64,000 nt of DNA from Burkholderia catarinensis (GCF_001883705.2 NZ_MDEQ02000024.1:1-64000), one strand, 5' to 3'; shown: positions 34,263 to 45,195, numbered from the stretch's first letter. The notes: generated by a model from the sequence alone, not told the origin. Numbers and translations are program-made.

Positions 34263-35234
34263 ATGCCTGCCGCCCCGCGTTCGATCCTGGTTCTCGCGTT
34301 CCCCCGTGCGCAACTGCTCGACGTGTCGGGGCCGCTGCAGGTGTTTGCGTCCGTCAACGAACTCGCGCTGGAACGCGGTCAGCCGGCGCCGTATGCGCCC
34401 CGCGTCATCGCGGCCGATGCCGGGCCGCTCGAGACGTCGTCGGGCCTCGTCGTGCTGGCCGAGTCGCTGCGCTCGGCCCCGCGCCATCCCGATACGCTGA
34501 TCGTCGCCGGCGGCAAGGGCGTGCACGCGGCATCGCAGGATGCGCGGGTGGTGGGCTGGGTGCGGCAGCAGGCGGAGCGCGCACGGCGCGTGGCGTCGGT
34601 CTGCACCGGCGCGTTCCTGCTCGCTGAGGCCGGCCTGCTCGACGGGCGGCGCGCGGTCACGCACTGGGCGCGCTGCGACGAATTCGCGGCGCGCTACCCG
34701 AACGTGCGCGTCGAATCCGACCCGATCTTCATCCGCGAAGGTGCGCTGTGGACGTCGGCCGGCGTGACGGCCGGCATCGATCTCGCGCTCGCGCTGGTCG
34801 AGGAGGATCTCGGGCGGGCGACCGCGCTCGATGTCGCGCGCGAACTCGTCGTGTTCCTGAAGCGACCGGGCGGACAGGCGCAGTTCAGCACGTTGCTGTC
34901 GATGCAGCGCACCGACGACCGGTTCGGCGAGCTGCATGCGTGGATGGCCGAGCACCTGAGCGCCGACCTGTCGGTGCCCGCACTGGCCGAGCGCGTGCGC
35001 ATGAGCGAGCGCAGCTTCGTGCGCCACTATCGCGCGGGAACCGGCCGTACGCCCGCGCGCGCGGTCGAGCAGATCCGCGTCGAGGCCGCGCAGCGCCTGC
35101 TCGGCGAAACGGCATGGCCCGTCAAGCGGATCGCCGCGCGTTGCGGCTTCGGTTCGGAGGAGACGCTGCGGCGCAGTTTCGTGCGCGTGCTGGGTGCGTC
35201 GCCGCAGGAGTATCGCGAGCGGTTCGTGCGGTGA
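34263..35234 (+). CDS. GlxA-family AraC transcriptional regulator
   Basis: 323-aa regulator: an N-terminal DJ-1/PfpI-like domain (about 5-185, including CTGAFLLAEAG and GVTAGIDLALALVEED) joined to a C-terminal AraC/XylS double HTH (about 220-320, with SERSFVRHYRAGTGRTPARAVEQIR and KRIAARCGFGSEETLRRSF). The N-domain usually senses a small metabolite. It is divergent from the DJ-1-like gene, the likely target. ATG 34263 is chosen; a TTG at 34221 is an alternative, and neither has a strong ribosome site. Confidence 0.87.
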   Translation: MPAAPRSILVLAFPRAQLLDVSGPLQVFASVNELALERGQPAPYAPRVIAADAGPLETSSGLVVLAESLRSAPRHPDTLIVAGGKGVHAASQDARVVGWVRQQAERARRVASVCTGAFLLAEAGLLDGRRAVTHWARCDEFAARYPNVRVESDPIFIREGALWTSAGVTAGIDLALALVEEDLGRATALDVARELVVFLKRPGGQAQFSTLLSMQRTDDRFGELHAWMAEHLSADLSVPALAERVRMSERSFVRHYRAGTGRTPARAVEQIRVEAAQRLLGETAWPVKRIAARCGFGSEETLRRSFVRVLGASPQEYRERFVR

Positions 35235-35410
35235 CACGCGGCACGTGATCGGGGCCGGAGCGGTTGCCGTCCTGGACTGAACGGAAACCGGTCGATTTCC
35301 AGTCCGAAATGCCGAAACTATTCGGGACGGGAGAACAATAGCCGGGGGCTTGTGCCGTGCCTGCCGCGCGCTCTATTCTGTTTCGTTGGCGATCCGAAGG
35401 GGGGAGCAGC

Positions 35411-36382
35411 ATGGACCGAATCCAGGCAATGGAAGTTTTTACCCGCGTGGTCGACGCGAACAGTTTCACACGCGCGGCCGACACGCTCGCGATGCCGCGC
35501 GCGTCGGTGACGACCATCATCCAGAATCTCGAGGCGCTGCTCGGCGTGCGCCTGATGCACCGGACGACGCGCCGGCTGTCGCTGACGCCCGAAGGCGCCG
35601 CGTACTACGAGCATTGCACGAAGATCATCTCTGAGATCGCGGAAGCCGACGCGAGTTTCCAGGCGGGCAACCGCAAGCCGAGCGGCGTGCTGCGCGTCCA
35701 CATGCCGAGTTCGCTCGGGCGGCGCATCGTGTTGCCGTCGCTGTCGATTTTCCGGCAGCGCTATCCGGACATCACGCTCGAGCTGGGGCTTTCCGACCGC
35801 TACGTGGATCCGGTCGAGGAGGGCATCGACTGCATGATCCGGGTCGGGCCGCTCGAGGATTCGTCGATGGTCGCGCGGCGGATCGGCATGTTGAAGCGCG
35901 TGACCTGCGCGTCGCCCGATTACCTCGCGCGTCACGGCGAGCCGCACGAGATTGCCGATCTTGCCGAACATCATGCGGTGAATTTTCGTTCGAGCCACGG
36001 CGCGCGTGCGATTCCGTGGGTATTCATGATCGACGGCAAGCCGTTCGAGGTGCGGATGAACGGGAGCGTCACGGTCAACGATTCGGATGCCTATGTGACG
36101 TGCGGGCTCGAAGGGTTCGGGATGATCCAGCCGACACTGTTCATGGTGCTGCCGAACCTGCTCGACGGCTCGCTGGTCGAGGTGCTGCCGGACTGCAATC
36201 CGAAGCCGAAGCCGATCTCGATCGTCTATCCGCACAACCGGCATTTGTCGCAGAAGGTGCGCGTGTTCGCCGACTGGATCGCGGAGGTGTTCGAGTCGAC
36301 GCCGGCGCTGGAGGGTGGGGAGAACTGGCGCGGACGGGTGCAGGGCAAGGCGCAGGTGCAACGCAGTTCGGTAGCGGCGTAG
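35411..36382 (+). CDS. LysR-family regulator
   Basis: 323-aa LTTR with HTH MDRIQAMEVFTRVVDANSFTRAADTLAMPRASVTTIIQNLEALLGVRLMHRTTRRLSLT and effector domain. GGGGAG (35400-35405) precedes ATG 35411. The C-terminal 25 residues are a Gly/Gln-rich tail. No divergent or co-directional enzyme gene is adjacent: upstream is the GlxA-type regulator, downstream a terminator and tRNA. The target is not inferable here. Confidence 0.85.
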   Translation: MDRIQAMEVFTRVVDANSFTRAADTLAMPRASVTTIIQNLEALLGVRLMHRTTRRLSLTPEGAAYYEHCTKIISEIAEADASFQAGNRKPSGVLRVHMPSSLGRRIVLPSLSIFRQRYPDITLELGLSDRYVDPVEEGIDCMIRVGPLEDSSMVARRIGMLKRVTCASPDYLARHGEPHEIADLAEHHAVNFRSSHGARAIPWVFMIDGKPFEVRMNGSVTVNDSDAYVTCGLEGFGMIQPTLFMVLPNLLDGSLVEVLPDCNPKPKPISIVYPHNRHLSQKVRVFADWIAEVFESTPALEGGENWRGRVQGKAQVQRSSVAA

Positions 36383-36539
36383 TCCTGTGCGGGACGTGTG
36401 TGTGGTCGGCCGCGCGGGGTGCGGCCGACGAACATTGGCGGGCCGCTGGCGTAAAGAGCGGCGTTGATGTCTGTCGATGGGGAGCGGGCGGGATGCTCGA
36501 AGCGCGGAAGCGAAACCGGCGAATGGCCAAGACGCAATG

Positions 36540-36575
36540 AAAAAAGCCGCTGTTCCTTTCAGAACAGCGGCTTTT
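36540..36575. terminator. Bidirectional rho-independent terminator
   Basis: 10-bp stem GCCGCTGTTC / GAACAGCGGC with a 6-nt loop, A-run before and TTTT after, so both strands end in T-runs. It ends tRNA-Met on the minus strand and can stop read-through from the LysR gene on the plus strand. Confidence 0.92.
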
Positions 36576-36581
36576 CGCATT

Positions 36582-36658
<77 letters not shown>

Positions 36659-36815
36659 GAAGAAATGAATTATGCAGAATGGCTGTCGGGCTGTCAATAC
36701 CTTTTTTCGTCACCCATGAAAAAAGTGGCCGGCAGCCCGTGCCGGCCTCGTCGCGGGGCGGGTTGCCTGTCGCCGGAACGCGTCCGGCAACCGGCAACCC
36801 GCCCGCACATCGACA

Positions 36816-38474
36816 TCAATCCCGCGCGTAGATGTCCGAGTCCTTCGTCTCCTTGACGAACAGCAGGCCGATCACGAACGTGCCCAGTGCGATCACGATC
36901 GGATACCAGAGCCCCGAATAGATGTTGCCCTTCGCCGCGACGATCGCGAACGCGGTCGCCGGCAGGAAGCCTCCGAACCAGCCGTTGCCGATGTGATAGG
37001 GCAGCGACATCGACGTGTAGCGGATCCGCGTCGGGAACATCTCGACCAGCATCGCGGCGATCGGGCCGTAGACCATCGTCACGTAGATCACGAGGATCGT
37101 CAGGATCACGATCGTCATCGGCCAGTTGAGCTGTGCCGGGTCGGCCTTCGCCGGGTAGCCGGCCGACTTCAGCGTCGACGCAAGCGTCTTGTCGAACGCC
37201 GCGCCCTGCGCCTTCGCGTCGGTTGCCTTGCCGTCGTAGGCCGGGATCACCGTGTCGCCGACCTTGATCTCGGCTGTCGCACCGGCCGGCGCCGCGACGT
37301 TCTCGTAGTTCAGGCCGGCCTTCGAGAGCGCGCTTTTCGCGATGTCGCACGAGTTCGTGAACTTCGCCGTGCCCACCGGGTTGAACTGGAACGAGCAGGC
37401 GGCCGGATCGGCGACGACCGTGATCGGCGCCTTCTGCGTCGCGAGTTCGAGCTGCGGGTTCGCGTAGTGCGTGAGCGCCTTGAACAGCGGGAAATAGGTC
37501 AGCGCCGCGATCAGGCAGCCCGCGAGGATGATCGGCTTGCGGCCGATCTTGTCCGACAGCGAACCGAAGAACAGGAAGAACGGCGTGCCGATCAACAGCG
37601 CGATCGCGATCAGGATGTTCGCGCTGGCACCGTCGACCTTCAGCGTCTGCGTGAGGAAGAACAGCGCGTAGAACTGGCCGGTGTACCACACGACGGCCTG
37701 GCCGGCCGTCAGGCCGACGAGCGCGAGGATCACGACCTTCAGGTTCTTCCACTGGCCGAACGCTTCGGTCAGCGGCGCCTTCGACGTCTTGCCTTCCGCC
37801 TTGATGCGCAGGAACACCGGCGATTCGTTCAGCTGCAGCCGGATCCACACCGACACCGCGAGCAGCAGGATCGACGCGACGAACGGCACGCGCCAGCCCC
37901 AGCTGCCGAACGCGTCCTCGCCGATGAGCGTGCGCACGCCGAGGATCACGAGCAGCGACAGGAACAGGCCGAGCGTTGCGGTCGTCTGGATCCATGCCGT
38001 GTAGAAGCCGCGCCGGTTTGCCGGCGCATGCTCGGCGACGTAGGTCGCCGCGCCGCCGTACTCGCCGCCCAGCGCGAGGCCCTGCAACAGCCGCATCGCG
38101 ATGAAGAGCACGGGCGCGGCGATGCCGATCGACGCGTAGCCGGGCAGGAAGCCGACCACGAACGTCGAGACGCCCATGATCACGATCGTCACGAGGAACG
38201 TGTGCTTGCGGCCGACGAGGTCGCCGAGCCGGCCGAATACGATCGCGCCGAACGGCCGCACCGCGAAGCCGGCCGCGAAGCCGAGCAGCGTGAAGATGAA
38301 CGCGGCGGTCGGATTGACGCCGGAGAAGAAGCTCTTGCTGATGTAGGCCGCGAGTGAGCCGGCCAGGTAAAAGTCGTACCACTCGAACACGGTGCCGAGC
38401 GACGACGCGAAGATCACCTTCTTCTCTTCGCCCGTCATCGGCGAGTGCGAAATTTGCCCGCCTAACGTTGCCAT
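36816..38474 (-). CDS. MHS-family transporter with a periplasmic insert
   Basis: 552-aa 12-TM transporter (FEWYDFYLAGSLAAYISKSFF and the GRLGDLVGRK / GSLSDKIGRK motif-A loops are MHS type). About 115 residues (334-450) between TM9 and TM10 form a soluble insert that, by topology, faces the periplasm and holds two Cys (C360, C376). Length compares with about 430-500 for ordinary members. ATG 38474 has GGAG 7 nt before it. It follows the TctDE-like kinase gene by 220 bp on the same strand, so regulation by that system is plausible. Confidence 0.88.
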   Translation of the reverse strand: MATLGGQISHSPMTGEEKKVIFASSLGTVFEWYDFYLAGSLAAYISKSFFSGVNPTAAFIFTLLGFAAGFAVRPFGAIVFGRLGDLVGRKHTFLVTIVIMGVSTFVVGFLPGYASIGIAAPVLFIAMRLLQGLALGGEYGGAATYVAEHAPANRRGFYTAWIQTTATLGLFLSLLVILGVRTLIGEDAFGSWGWRVPFVASILLLAVSVWIRLQLNESPVFLRIKAEGKTSKAPLTEAFGQWKNLKVVILALVGLTAGQAVVWYTGQFYALFFLTQTLKVDGASANILIAIALLIGTPFFLFFGSLSDKIGRKPIILAGCLIAALTYFPLFKALTHYANPQLELATQKAPITVVADPAACSFQFNPVGTAKFTNSCDIAKSALSKAGLNYENVAAPAGATAEIKVGDTVIPAYDGKATDAKAQGAAFDKTLASTLKSAGYPAKADPAQLNWPMTIVILTILVIYVTMVYGPIAAMLVEMFPTRIRYTSMSLPYHIGNGWFGGFLPATAFAIVAAKGNIYSGLWYPIVIALGTFVIGLLFVKETKDSDIYARD

Positions 38475-38694
38475 GAATCGTCTCCAAGTCGCTTGATATA
38501 GATGTGCGGCCGCCTTGGGTGGGCGGGCCTGTCGACGATTATTGGCACGGAAACTTACGGCGGGCTGACTCGCGCGTGCAAAACGACTGCGCGTTAACCC
38601 GCGCCGAATCGGCCGCATCGGGTGCCGATCGTGGCGCGAACGTCCGGCAAAACACCGGTTTCGATGCGATCTCGGCGCGCTGCCGTGGCGCGCG

Positions 38695-40248
38695 TCAGGG
38701 TAAATCCGGGGCGGTTTCGGCCAGCGGCAGGCTGATGCGCACGAGCGTGCCGGCGAGGCGCGGTGCGTGCTGGTAGACGTGATCGTCGAGCGTCAGCGTG
38801 CCGCCGTGCTGCGTGACGATCTCGCGCACGATCGAGAGCCCGAGGCCGCTGCCGTCGCCTTCGCGGCCGAGGATCCGGTAGAAGCGCTCGACGACGCGCT
38901 CGCGTTCGGCGGCCGGGATGCCGGGGCCCGTATCCTCGACTTCGATATGCACGAATCGCGCCGCGTGCTCGGCGCGCACGCGCACCGTGATACGGCCGCC
39001 TTCCGGCGTATAGCGGACCGCGTTGTCGATCAGGTTGCCGAGCATCTCGCGCAGCATCACCGGATTGCCGTCGACGTCGAGCGGCGCGTCGTCCGGCGGG
39101 CCTTCGTAGCCGAGATCCATCCGCTTCGCGAGCGCGGCCTGCACCCAGTCGCGCACCGCGCGCCGCGCGAGCACGGCGATCTCGACCGGCTCGAACGTGA
39201 GCCCGCTTGCGCGGTTCTCGGCGCGCGCGAGCGCAAGCAATTGCGTGACGAGCCGCGCGGCCTGCTCGGAACCCGTCGCGATCTGCTCGAGCGAGCGCTG
39301 CACGTCGGGCGGGACAGGGTGGCGCAGCGCGAACTCGGCCTGCGTGCGCAGGCCCGCGAGCGGCGTCTTCATCTGGTGCGCGGCGTCGGCGATGAAGCGC
39401 TTTTGCAGCGCCATGTTCTGTTCGAGGCGCGCGAGCAGGTCGTTGAACGACGTGACGAGCGGCTCGATCTCGGGCGGCGCGCGCTGTGCCTCGACCGGCG
39501 ACAGGTCGTCGGGCCGCCGCGCGCGGATGTGCGCCTGCAGCGCGTTGAGCGGCGCAAGCCCGCGCGACAGCCCGAACCAGACGAGCACGATCGCGAGCGG
39601 CAGGATCACGAACTGCGGCAGGATCACGCCCTTGATGATGTCGTTCGCGAGCGCGTTGCGCTTGTCCAGCGTCTCGCCGACCTGCACGAGCACGGGCTGC
39701 GTGCTACCCGATTGCGGCAGCGCGACCGTCGTGTACGCGACGCGCACGTCGTTGCCGCGCAGCAGGTCGTCGCGAAACACGACGACGCCCGGCGGCGGGC
39801 GATCCTCGTCGCGCGGCAGCGGCATGTCGGCTTCGCCCGCGACCAGCTCGCCGCGCGTGCCGAGCACCTGGAAGTAAACGCTGTCGACGTTGTCCGCGCG
39901 CAGGAAGTCGCGCGTCTGCTCCGGCAGCGTCAGCTCGGCGACGCCGTTCACCGGATGAATCTGCCGCGCGAGCACGTAGGCGTTGGTCTCGAGCGCGCGG
40001 TCGAACGGGCCGTTCGCGATCGTCTTCGCGACGAGATAGGTGACGGCGATGCTCATCGGCCACAGCAGCAGCAGCGGCGCGAGCATCCAGTCGAGGATTT
40101 CGCCGAACAGCGAGCGCGGGCGCGGGGCCTCGGGCGCATCGGTTTCGTCGGGCGGAGCGAACGGGTTCTCGTAGCGCGCGTCGCGCGCATCATCGGCGGC
40201 CGACGACGGTGCGCCGGTCGGGTGGCGGGAACGGGCCGGCGTGGCCAT
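38695..40248 (-). CDS. Sensor histidine kinase, TctE/QseC-like
   Basis: 517-aa membrane kinase. TM1 about 54-76, a periplasmic 2CSK-type sensor domain of about 130 residues, TM2 about 206-226, HAMP linker, then HisKA with H291 (DAAHQMKTPLAG) and HATPase with NLIDNAVRYTP, DTGPGIP and GSGLGLSI. The response regulator gene ends 17 bp upstream, so they are co-transcribed. The sensor form resembles tricarboxylate kinases TctE, and a transporter gene lies downstream. ATG 40248 chosen; the long N-terminal Pro/Ala-rich cytoplasmic stretch is typical. Confidence 0.9.
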   Translation of the reverse strand: MATPARSRHPTGAPSSAADDARDARYENPFAPPDETDAPEAPRPRSLFGEILDWMLAPLLLLWPMSIAVTYLVAKTIANGPFDRALETNAYVLARQIHPVNGVAELTLPEQTRDFLRADNVDSVYFQVLGTRGELVAGEADMPLPRDEDRPPPGVVVFRDDLLRGNDVRVAYTTVALPQSGSTQPVLVQVGETLDKRNALANDIIKGVILPQFVILPLAIVLVWFGLSRGLAPLNALQAHIRARRPDDLSPVEAQRAPPEIEPLVTSFNDLLARLEQNMALQKRFIADAAHQMKTPLAGLRTQAEFALRHPVPPDVQRSLEQIATGSEQAARLVTQLLALARAENRASGLTFEPVEIAVLARRAVRDWVQAALAKRMDLGYEGPPDDAPLDVDGNPVMLREMLGNLIDNAVRYTPEGGRITVRVRAEHAARFVHIEVEDTGPGIPAAERERVVERFYRILGREGDGSGLGLSIVREIVTQHGGTLTLDDHVYQHAPRLAGTLVRISLPLAETAPDLP

Positions 40249-40265
40249 CGCGGCGACGCCCGGCT

Positions 40266-40994
40266 TCAGCGCAGCGGCGTGCCGGCCACCGCGGGCTGGG
40301 GCGCTGCCGTGTCGGCCGGCGCGGCCGGCGCGACCTTCTCGAGGCAATAGCCGAGGCCGCGCACGGTCGAGATCCGGACGCCGCTCGGTTCGATCTTCTT
40401 GCGCAGCCGGTGCACATAGACTTCGATCGCGTTGTTGCTGACTTCCTCGCCCCATTCGCACAGATGGTCGACGAGCTGCTCCTTCGACACCAGCCGGCCG
40501 ATCCGCTGCAGCAGCACCTCGAGCAGGCCGAGCTCGCGCGCGGAGAGATCGAGCACGAGATCGTTCGCATACGCGATGCGGCCGACCTGGTCGAACGCGA
40601 GCGAGCCGTGGCGCACGACGGTCGGGCCGCCGCCCGCGCCGCGCCGGGTCAGCGCGCGCACGCGCGCTTCGAGCTCGTTGAGCGCGAACGGCTTGGCCAT
40701 GTAGTCGTCGGCGCCGAGGTCGAGCCCCTTCACGCGCTGGTCGACGCTGTCGGCGGCGGTCAGGATCAGCACGGGGAGGGTGGAATTGCGGGCGCGCAGG
40801 CGCTTGAGCACGTCGAGCCCGGACATTTTCGGCAGGCCGAGATCGAGGATCAGCAGGTCGAAGGTCTGCATCGACAGCGCCGTGTCGGCCTCGATGCCGT
40901 TCTTCACGTGGTCGACCGCATAGCCCGATTGGCGGAGTGACCGGGTGAGGCCGTCCGCGAGTATGCTGTCATCTTCGGCGATGAGAATTCGCAT
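40266..40994 (-). CDS. OmpR-family response regulator, TctD-like
   Basis: 242-aa regulator: receiver domain with phosphoacceptor D51 (LLILDLGLPKMSG), acidic ED at 8-9, K near 101 (AKPF), then a winged-helix DNA-binding domain (about 125-220, VSNNAIEVYVHRLRKKI). A low-complexity Ala/Pro tail ends the protein. Operon with the kinase; divergent from recA, with which it shares a 190-bp spacer. Signals and targets are unknown, a transporter two genes on being the obvious candidate. Confidence 0.92.
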   Translation of the reverse strand: MRILIAEDDSILADGLTRSLRQSGYAVDHVKNGIEADTALSMQTFDLLILDLGLPKMSGLDVLKRLRARNSTLPVLILTAADSVDQRVKGLDLGADDYMAKPFALNELEARVRALTRRGAGGGPTVVRHGSLAFDQVGRIAYANDLVLDLSARELGLLEVLLQRIGRLVSKEQLVDHLCEWGEEVSNNAIEVYVHRLRKKIEPSGVRISTVRGLGYCLEKVAPAAPADTAAPQPAVAGTPLR

Positions 40995-41090
40995 GGTGCG
41001 TGACCGGTGGCCGGCAGGGCGCTTGCGCCGGTGCGGCTGTCTCCGAAGTTATTCGTGTACGACGCAGCCTGCATTGCGGGCTTGCATAAA

Positions 41091-41112
41091 ACACTGTTTT
41101 TTTATACAGTGT
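41091..41112. promoter_or_regulatory. LexA (SOS) box of recA
   Basis: Palindrome with arms ACACTGT and ACAGTGT, core CTGT-N8-ACAG, 73 bp before the recA ATG. It matches the gamma/beta-proteobacterial LexA consensus exactly in the half-sites. It should repress recA until DNA damage activates RecA. Confidence 0.92.
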
Positions 41113-41185
41113 CTGAATTCGTGGGCGGCGCTTGAAAGCGGGCGCGCCTCTAACAGACGCTGCTCATCATAGCAAAGGACGATTC

Positions 41186-42255
<1,070 letters not shown>

Positions 42256-42256
<1 letters not shown>

Positions 42257-43125
42257 TGGTCGGGCGCCGAGGTCAGGCTGGCGAGCCGGAGGAGAGCGAC
42301 GCGCCGGAAACGGCGGGTCGCTCCAGCCGGCGAGCCAGGTCCTCGGGCGCCGACCGGCAGTTCGCAGGCAGCAGCGCTGCGAACCGCACCGCGACGAGGG
42401 CATCCGACGATGCCCTCGTTTCGTTTGAGATCGCCGCGCCGGACGATCCGTTCGATGGCGACGAATCGTTCGATGCGCACGACCGCTCCCGCCGTCGTGT
42501 TTCCGGTGTCAGCTTCCCGGGCGATCGCGCATCCGATGCGTCGGCGCCGGCCAGGGAAGATGTCTATACGCGCAGCAGCCAGCATCCGCGCCGCACGCGT
42601 CGTGCGGCCGGCGCTGCTTCAAGCACTTCTGCAGGCGACGATCCGGGCGCCGGCGTGCGCAAGTCGTCGAGGCCGCCGCGGTCATTGAAGGGCCGCGCGC
42701 TCGGCTATCTGTCCAGGCGTGAATACAGCCGCGCGGAGCTCGCGCGCAAGCTCGCGCCCTACGTCGGCGAAGACGAATCCGTCGAACCCGTGCTCGATGC
42801 GCTGGAAAAGGAAGGCTGGCTGTCCGACGCGCGCTTTGCCGAGAGCCTCGTGCATCGTCGCGCGCCGCGCGTCGGCGCCGCGCGTATCGTCAGCGAACTG
42901 AAGCGTCATGCGGTCGGCGACACGCTCGTCGAGGAAGTGAATGCGCAGTTGCGCGAGACCGAATGGGCGCGTGCGCAGGCTGTCTGGCGCAAGAAATTCG
43001 GTGCACTGCCGCAAACGCCGGCCGAGCGCGCGAAGCAGGCGCGCTTTCTCGCCGCGCGCGGCTTCTCGAGCGCGACCATCGTGAAGTTGCTGAAGGTCGG
43101 CGACGATTTCCCGATCGACGATTGA
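42256..43125 (+). CDS. recX: RecA regulatory protein RecX with long N-terminal extension
   Basis: Inhibits RecA filament growth and activity. The RecX three-helix repeats occupy about residues 138-289 (KGRALGYLSRREYSRAELARKL, EKEGWLSDARFAESLVHRR, RFLAARGFSSATIVKLL). The first about 135 residues are low-complexity Arg/Ser/Ala/Asp and probably disordered; ordinary RecX is about 150 aa. ATG 42256 overlaps the recA stop by one base. No good internal start with a ribosome site is evident, so the extension is likely translated, though a start within it remains possible. Confidence 0.85.
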
Positions 43126-43271
43126 TCGGGCCGGTCACGCGCGTGGCGCGCGATTTTGCTGCAACGCAACTGCTTCCGGACAGGCGGGAATACCCGCCGT
43201 CGCGTCAGACTGTCGCAAATACCCAATATGCTAAAATCCGTGGGTTTTCCTCTTCGGCCTCAACCTCCAGC

Positions 43272-43880
43272 ATGCCGCTATCCGAGCCCGTGCCCCGTCA
43301 GTTGCGACATCGACGCGCAATCCGAGCGGAAGCTTACGAGCGCGGCGACGGCTTGTGGGACATCGAAGCCTGCCTGACCGACCACAAGCCGCGCGATGTC
43401 GCGCTTGCGTCGGGCATCCGGCCCCAAGGCCTGCCGATCCACGAACTCTGGCTGCGCGTGACTATCGATCGTGAACTCAATGTCGTCGACGCCGAAGCGT
43501 CGTCGGAATGGGTGCCCTATCCCGGTCAGTGTCAATCCGCCCCTCCCGCCTATCGAGCCCTCATAGGGCTCAATCTTTTCCGCCACTTCCGCCGCGATGC
43601 GAACCGACTGCTGTCCGGTGTCGCAGGCTGCTCCCATCTCACCGAACTGTGCGCCGTGCTGCCGACTGCAGCAATCCAGGCGTTCGCCGGTGACGTATGG
43701 AACGTGCGCGAAGAGGGCGGTGAAGGGCCGGATCATGACGGCGTGCACGCCGAACCGCCGTTCCAGCTCGGCCGCTGCCGCGCGCTGCGGTTCGACGGCG
43801 AGGTCGTGCGGCAGTACTACCCGCGCTGGTATGGCGCGAGCCGGCCGGACGTGCCCGGTGAAGGCAACACGAAGGAATGA
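43272..43880 (+). CDS. DUF2889-family protein
   Basis: 202-aa conserved protein of unknown function. RRAIRAEAYERGDGLWDIEACLTDHKPRD, LPIHELWLRVTIDRELNVVDAEASSEWVPYPGQC and GCSHLTELCAVLPTAAIQA are typical of the DUF2889 family, which is usually near core genes in betaproteobacteria. It has three conserved Cys and a His-rich WxxW core. ATG 43272 chosen because the conserved part begins just after. It stands between recX (146 bp gap) and sucC (68 bp gap), same strand. Confidence 0.82.
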   Translation: MPLSEPVPRQLRHRRAIRAEAYERGDGLWDIEACLTDHKPRDVALASGIRPQGLPIHELWLRVTIDRELNVVDAEASSEWVPYPGQCQSAPPAYRALIGLNLFRHFRRDANRLLSGVAGCSHLTELCAVLPTAAIQAFAGDVWNVREEGGEGPDHDGVHAEPPFQLGRCRALRFDGEVVRQYYPRWYGASRPDVPGEGNTKE

Positions 43881-43948
43881 ACGGAAATCATTCGAAGAAG
43901 CGTCTTAAGCGACTTTTCATCCAACTCTCAGACTGAAGGGAATCACGC

Positions 43949-45115
43949 ATGAAGATTCACGAGTACCAGGGTAAGGAAATCCTGCGGAAATTCGGCGTCG
44001 CGGTACCGCGCGGCAAGCCGGCGTTCTCGGTTGACGAGGCCGTCAAGGTGGCGGAAGAGCTCGGCGGCCCGGTGTGGGTCGTGAAGGCTCAGATTCATGC
44101 AGGCGGCCGTGGTAAGGGCGGCGGCGTGAAGGTGGCGAAGTCGATCGAGCAGGTTCGCGAATACGCGAACCAGATCCTCGGCATGCAGCTCGTCACGCAC
44201 CAGACCGGTCCGGAAGGCCAGAAGGTCAACCGTCTGATGGTCGAAGAAGGCGCCGACATCAAGCAGGAACTGTATGTCAGCCTCGTCGTTGATCGCGTGA
44301 CGCAAAAGATCGTTCTGATGGGTTCGAGCGAAGGCGGCATGGACATCGAAGAAGTTGCCGAAAAGCACCCGGAACTGATCCACAAGGTCATCGTCGAGCC
44401 GTCGACCGGCCTGCTCGACGCCCAGGCGGACGACCTCGCCGCGAAGATCGGCGTGCCGGCTGCTTCGATTCCGCAAGCGCGCGCCATCCTGCAAGGCCTG
44501 TACAAGGCATTCTGGGAAACCGACGCGTCGCTGGCTGAAATCAACCCGCTGAACGTCTCCGGCGACGGCAAGGTCATCGCACTCGACGCGAAGTTCAACT
44601 TCGACTCGAACGCGCTGTTCCGCCACCCGGAAATCGTCGCGTACCGCGATCTGGACGAAGAAGATCCGGCTGAAATCGAAGCGTCGAAGTTCGACCTCGC
44701 GTACATCTCGCTCGACGGCAACATCGGCTGCCTCGTGAACGGCGCAGGCCTCGCGATGGCGACGATGGACACCATCAAGCTGTTCGGCGGCGAACCGGCG
44801 AACTTCCTGGACGTCGGCGGTGGCGCGACGACCGAGAAGGTCACGGAAGCGTTCAAGCTGATGCTGAAGAACCCGGATCTGAAGGCGATCCTCGTGAACA
44901 TCTTCGGCGGCATCATGCGCTGCGACGTGATCGCGGAAGGCGTGATCGCCGGTTCGAAGGCCGTGAACCTGAAGGTGCCGCTCGTCGTGCGCATGAAGGG
45001 CACGAACGAGGACCTCGGCAAGAAGATGCTGGCCGACTCGGGTCTGCCGATCATCTCGGCGGACAGCATGGAAGAAGCCGCGCAGAAGGTCGTCACGGCT
45101 GCCGAAGGCAAGTAA
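43949..45115 (+). CDS. sucC: Succinyl-CoA ligase beta subunit
   Basis: Beta subunit of succinyl-CoA synthetase in the citric-acid cycle, making ATP/GTP from succinyl-CoA. 388 aa, the standard length. The ATP-grasp domain starts KIHEYQGKEILRKFGVAVPRG; the QIHAGGRGKGGGVK lysine loop and the C-terminal CoA-ligase segment NIFGGIMRCDVIAEG are present. A GAAGGGAAT site precedes ATG 43949. Unlike E. coli, sucD does not overlap it; a 148-bp spacer with hairpins follows. Confidence 0.98.
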   Translation: MKIHEYQGKEILRKFGVAVPRGKPAFSVDEAVKVAEELGGPVWVVKAQIHAGGRGKGGGVKVAKSIEQVREYANQILGMQLVTHQTGPEGQKVNRLMVEEGADIKQELYVSLVVDRVTQKIVLMGSSEGGMDIEEVAEKHPELIHKVIVEPSTGLLDAQADDLAAKIGVPAASIPQARAILQGLYKAFWETDASLAEINPLNVSGDGKVIALDAKFNFDSNALFRHPEIVAYRDLDEEDPAEIEASKFDLAYISLDGNIGCLVNGAGLAMATMDTIKLFGGEPANFLDVGGGATTEKVTEAFKLMLKNPDLKAILVNIFGGIMRCDVIAEGVIAGSKAVNLKVPLVVRMKGTNEDLGKKMLADSGLPIISADSMEEAAQKVVTAAEGK

Positions 45116-45130
45116 AGAAGCGCCCCCAGA

Positions 45131-45195
45131 CCTGGCGCTATGCGCCAGGCCCCCGGGGAGGTCAAGAAAACTTGGGGCGGCCCGGCGTTTTCTTG
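45131..45195 (+). other. Intercistronic stem-loops between sucC and sucD
   Basis: Two inverted repeats: CCTGGCGC-TAT-GCGCCAGG (45131-45149) and CAAGAAAAC...GTTTTCTTG (45163-45171 with 45187-45195, 15-nt loop). They fall in the 148-bp gap between co-directional sucC and sucD. There is no T-run terminator, so partial attenuation, RNA processing or stability control are possible; none is shown. Confidence 0.7.
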
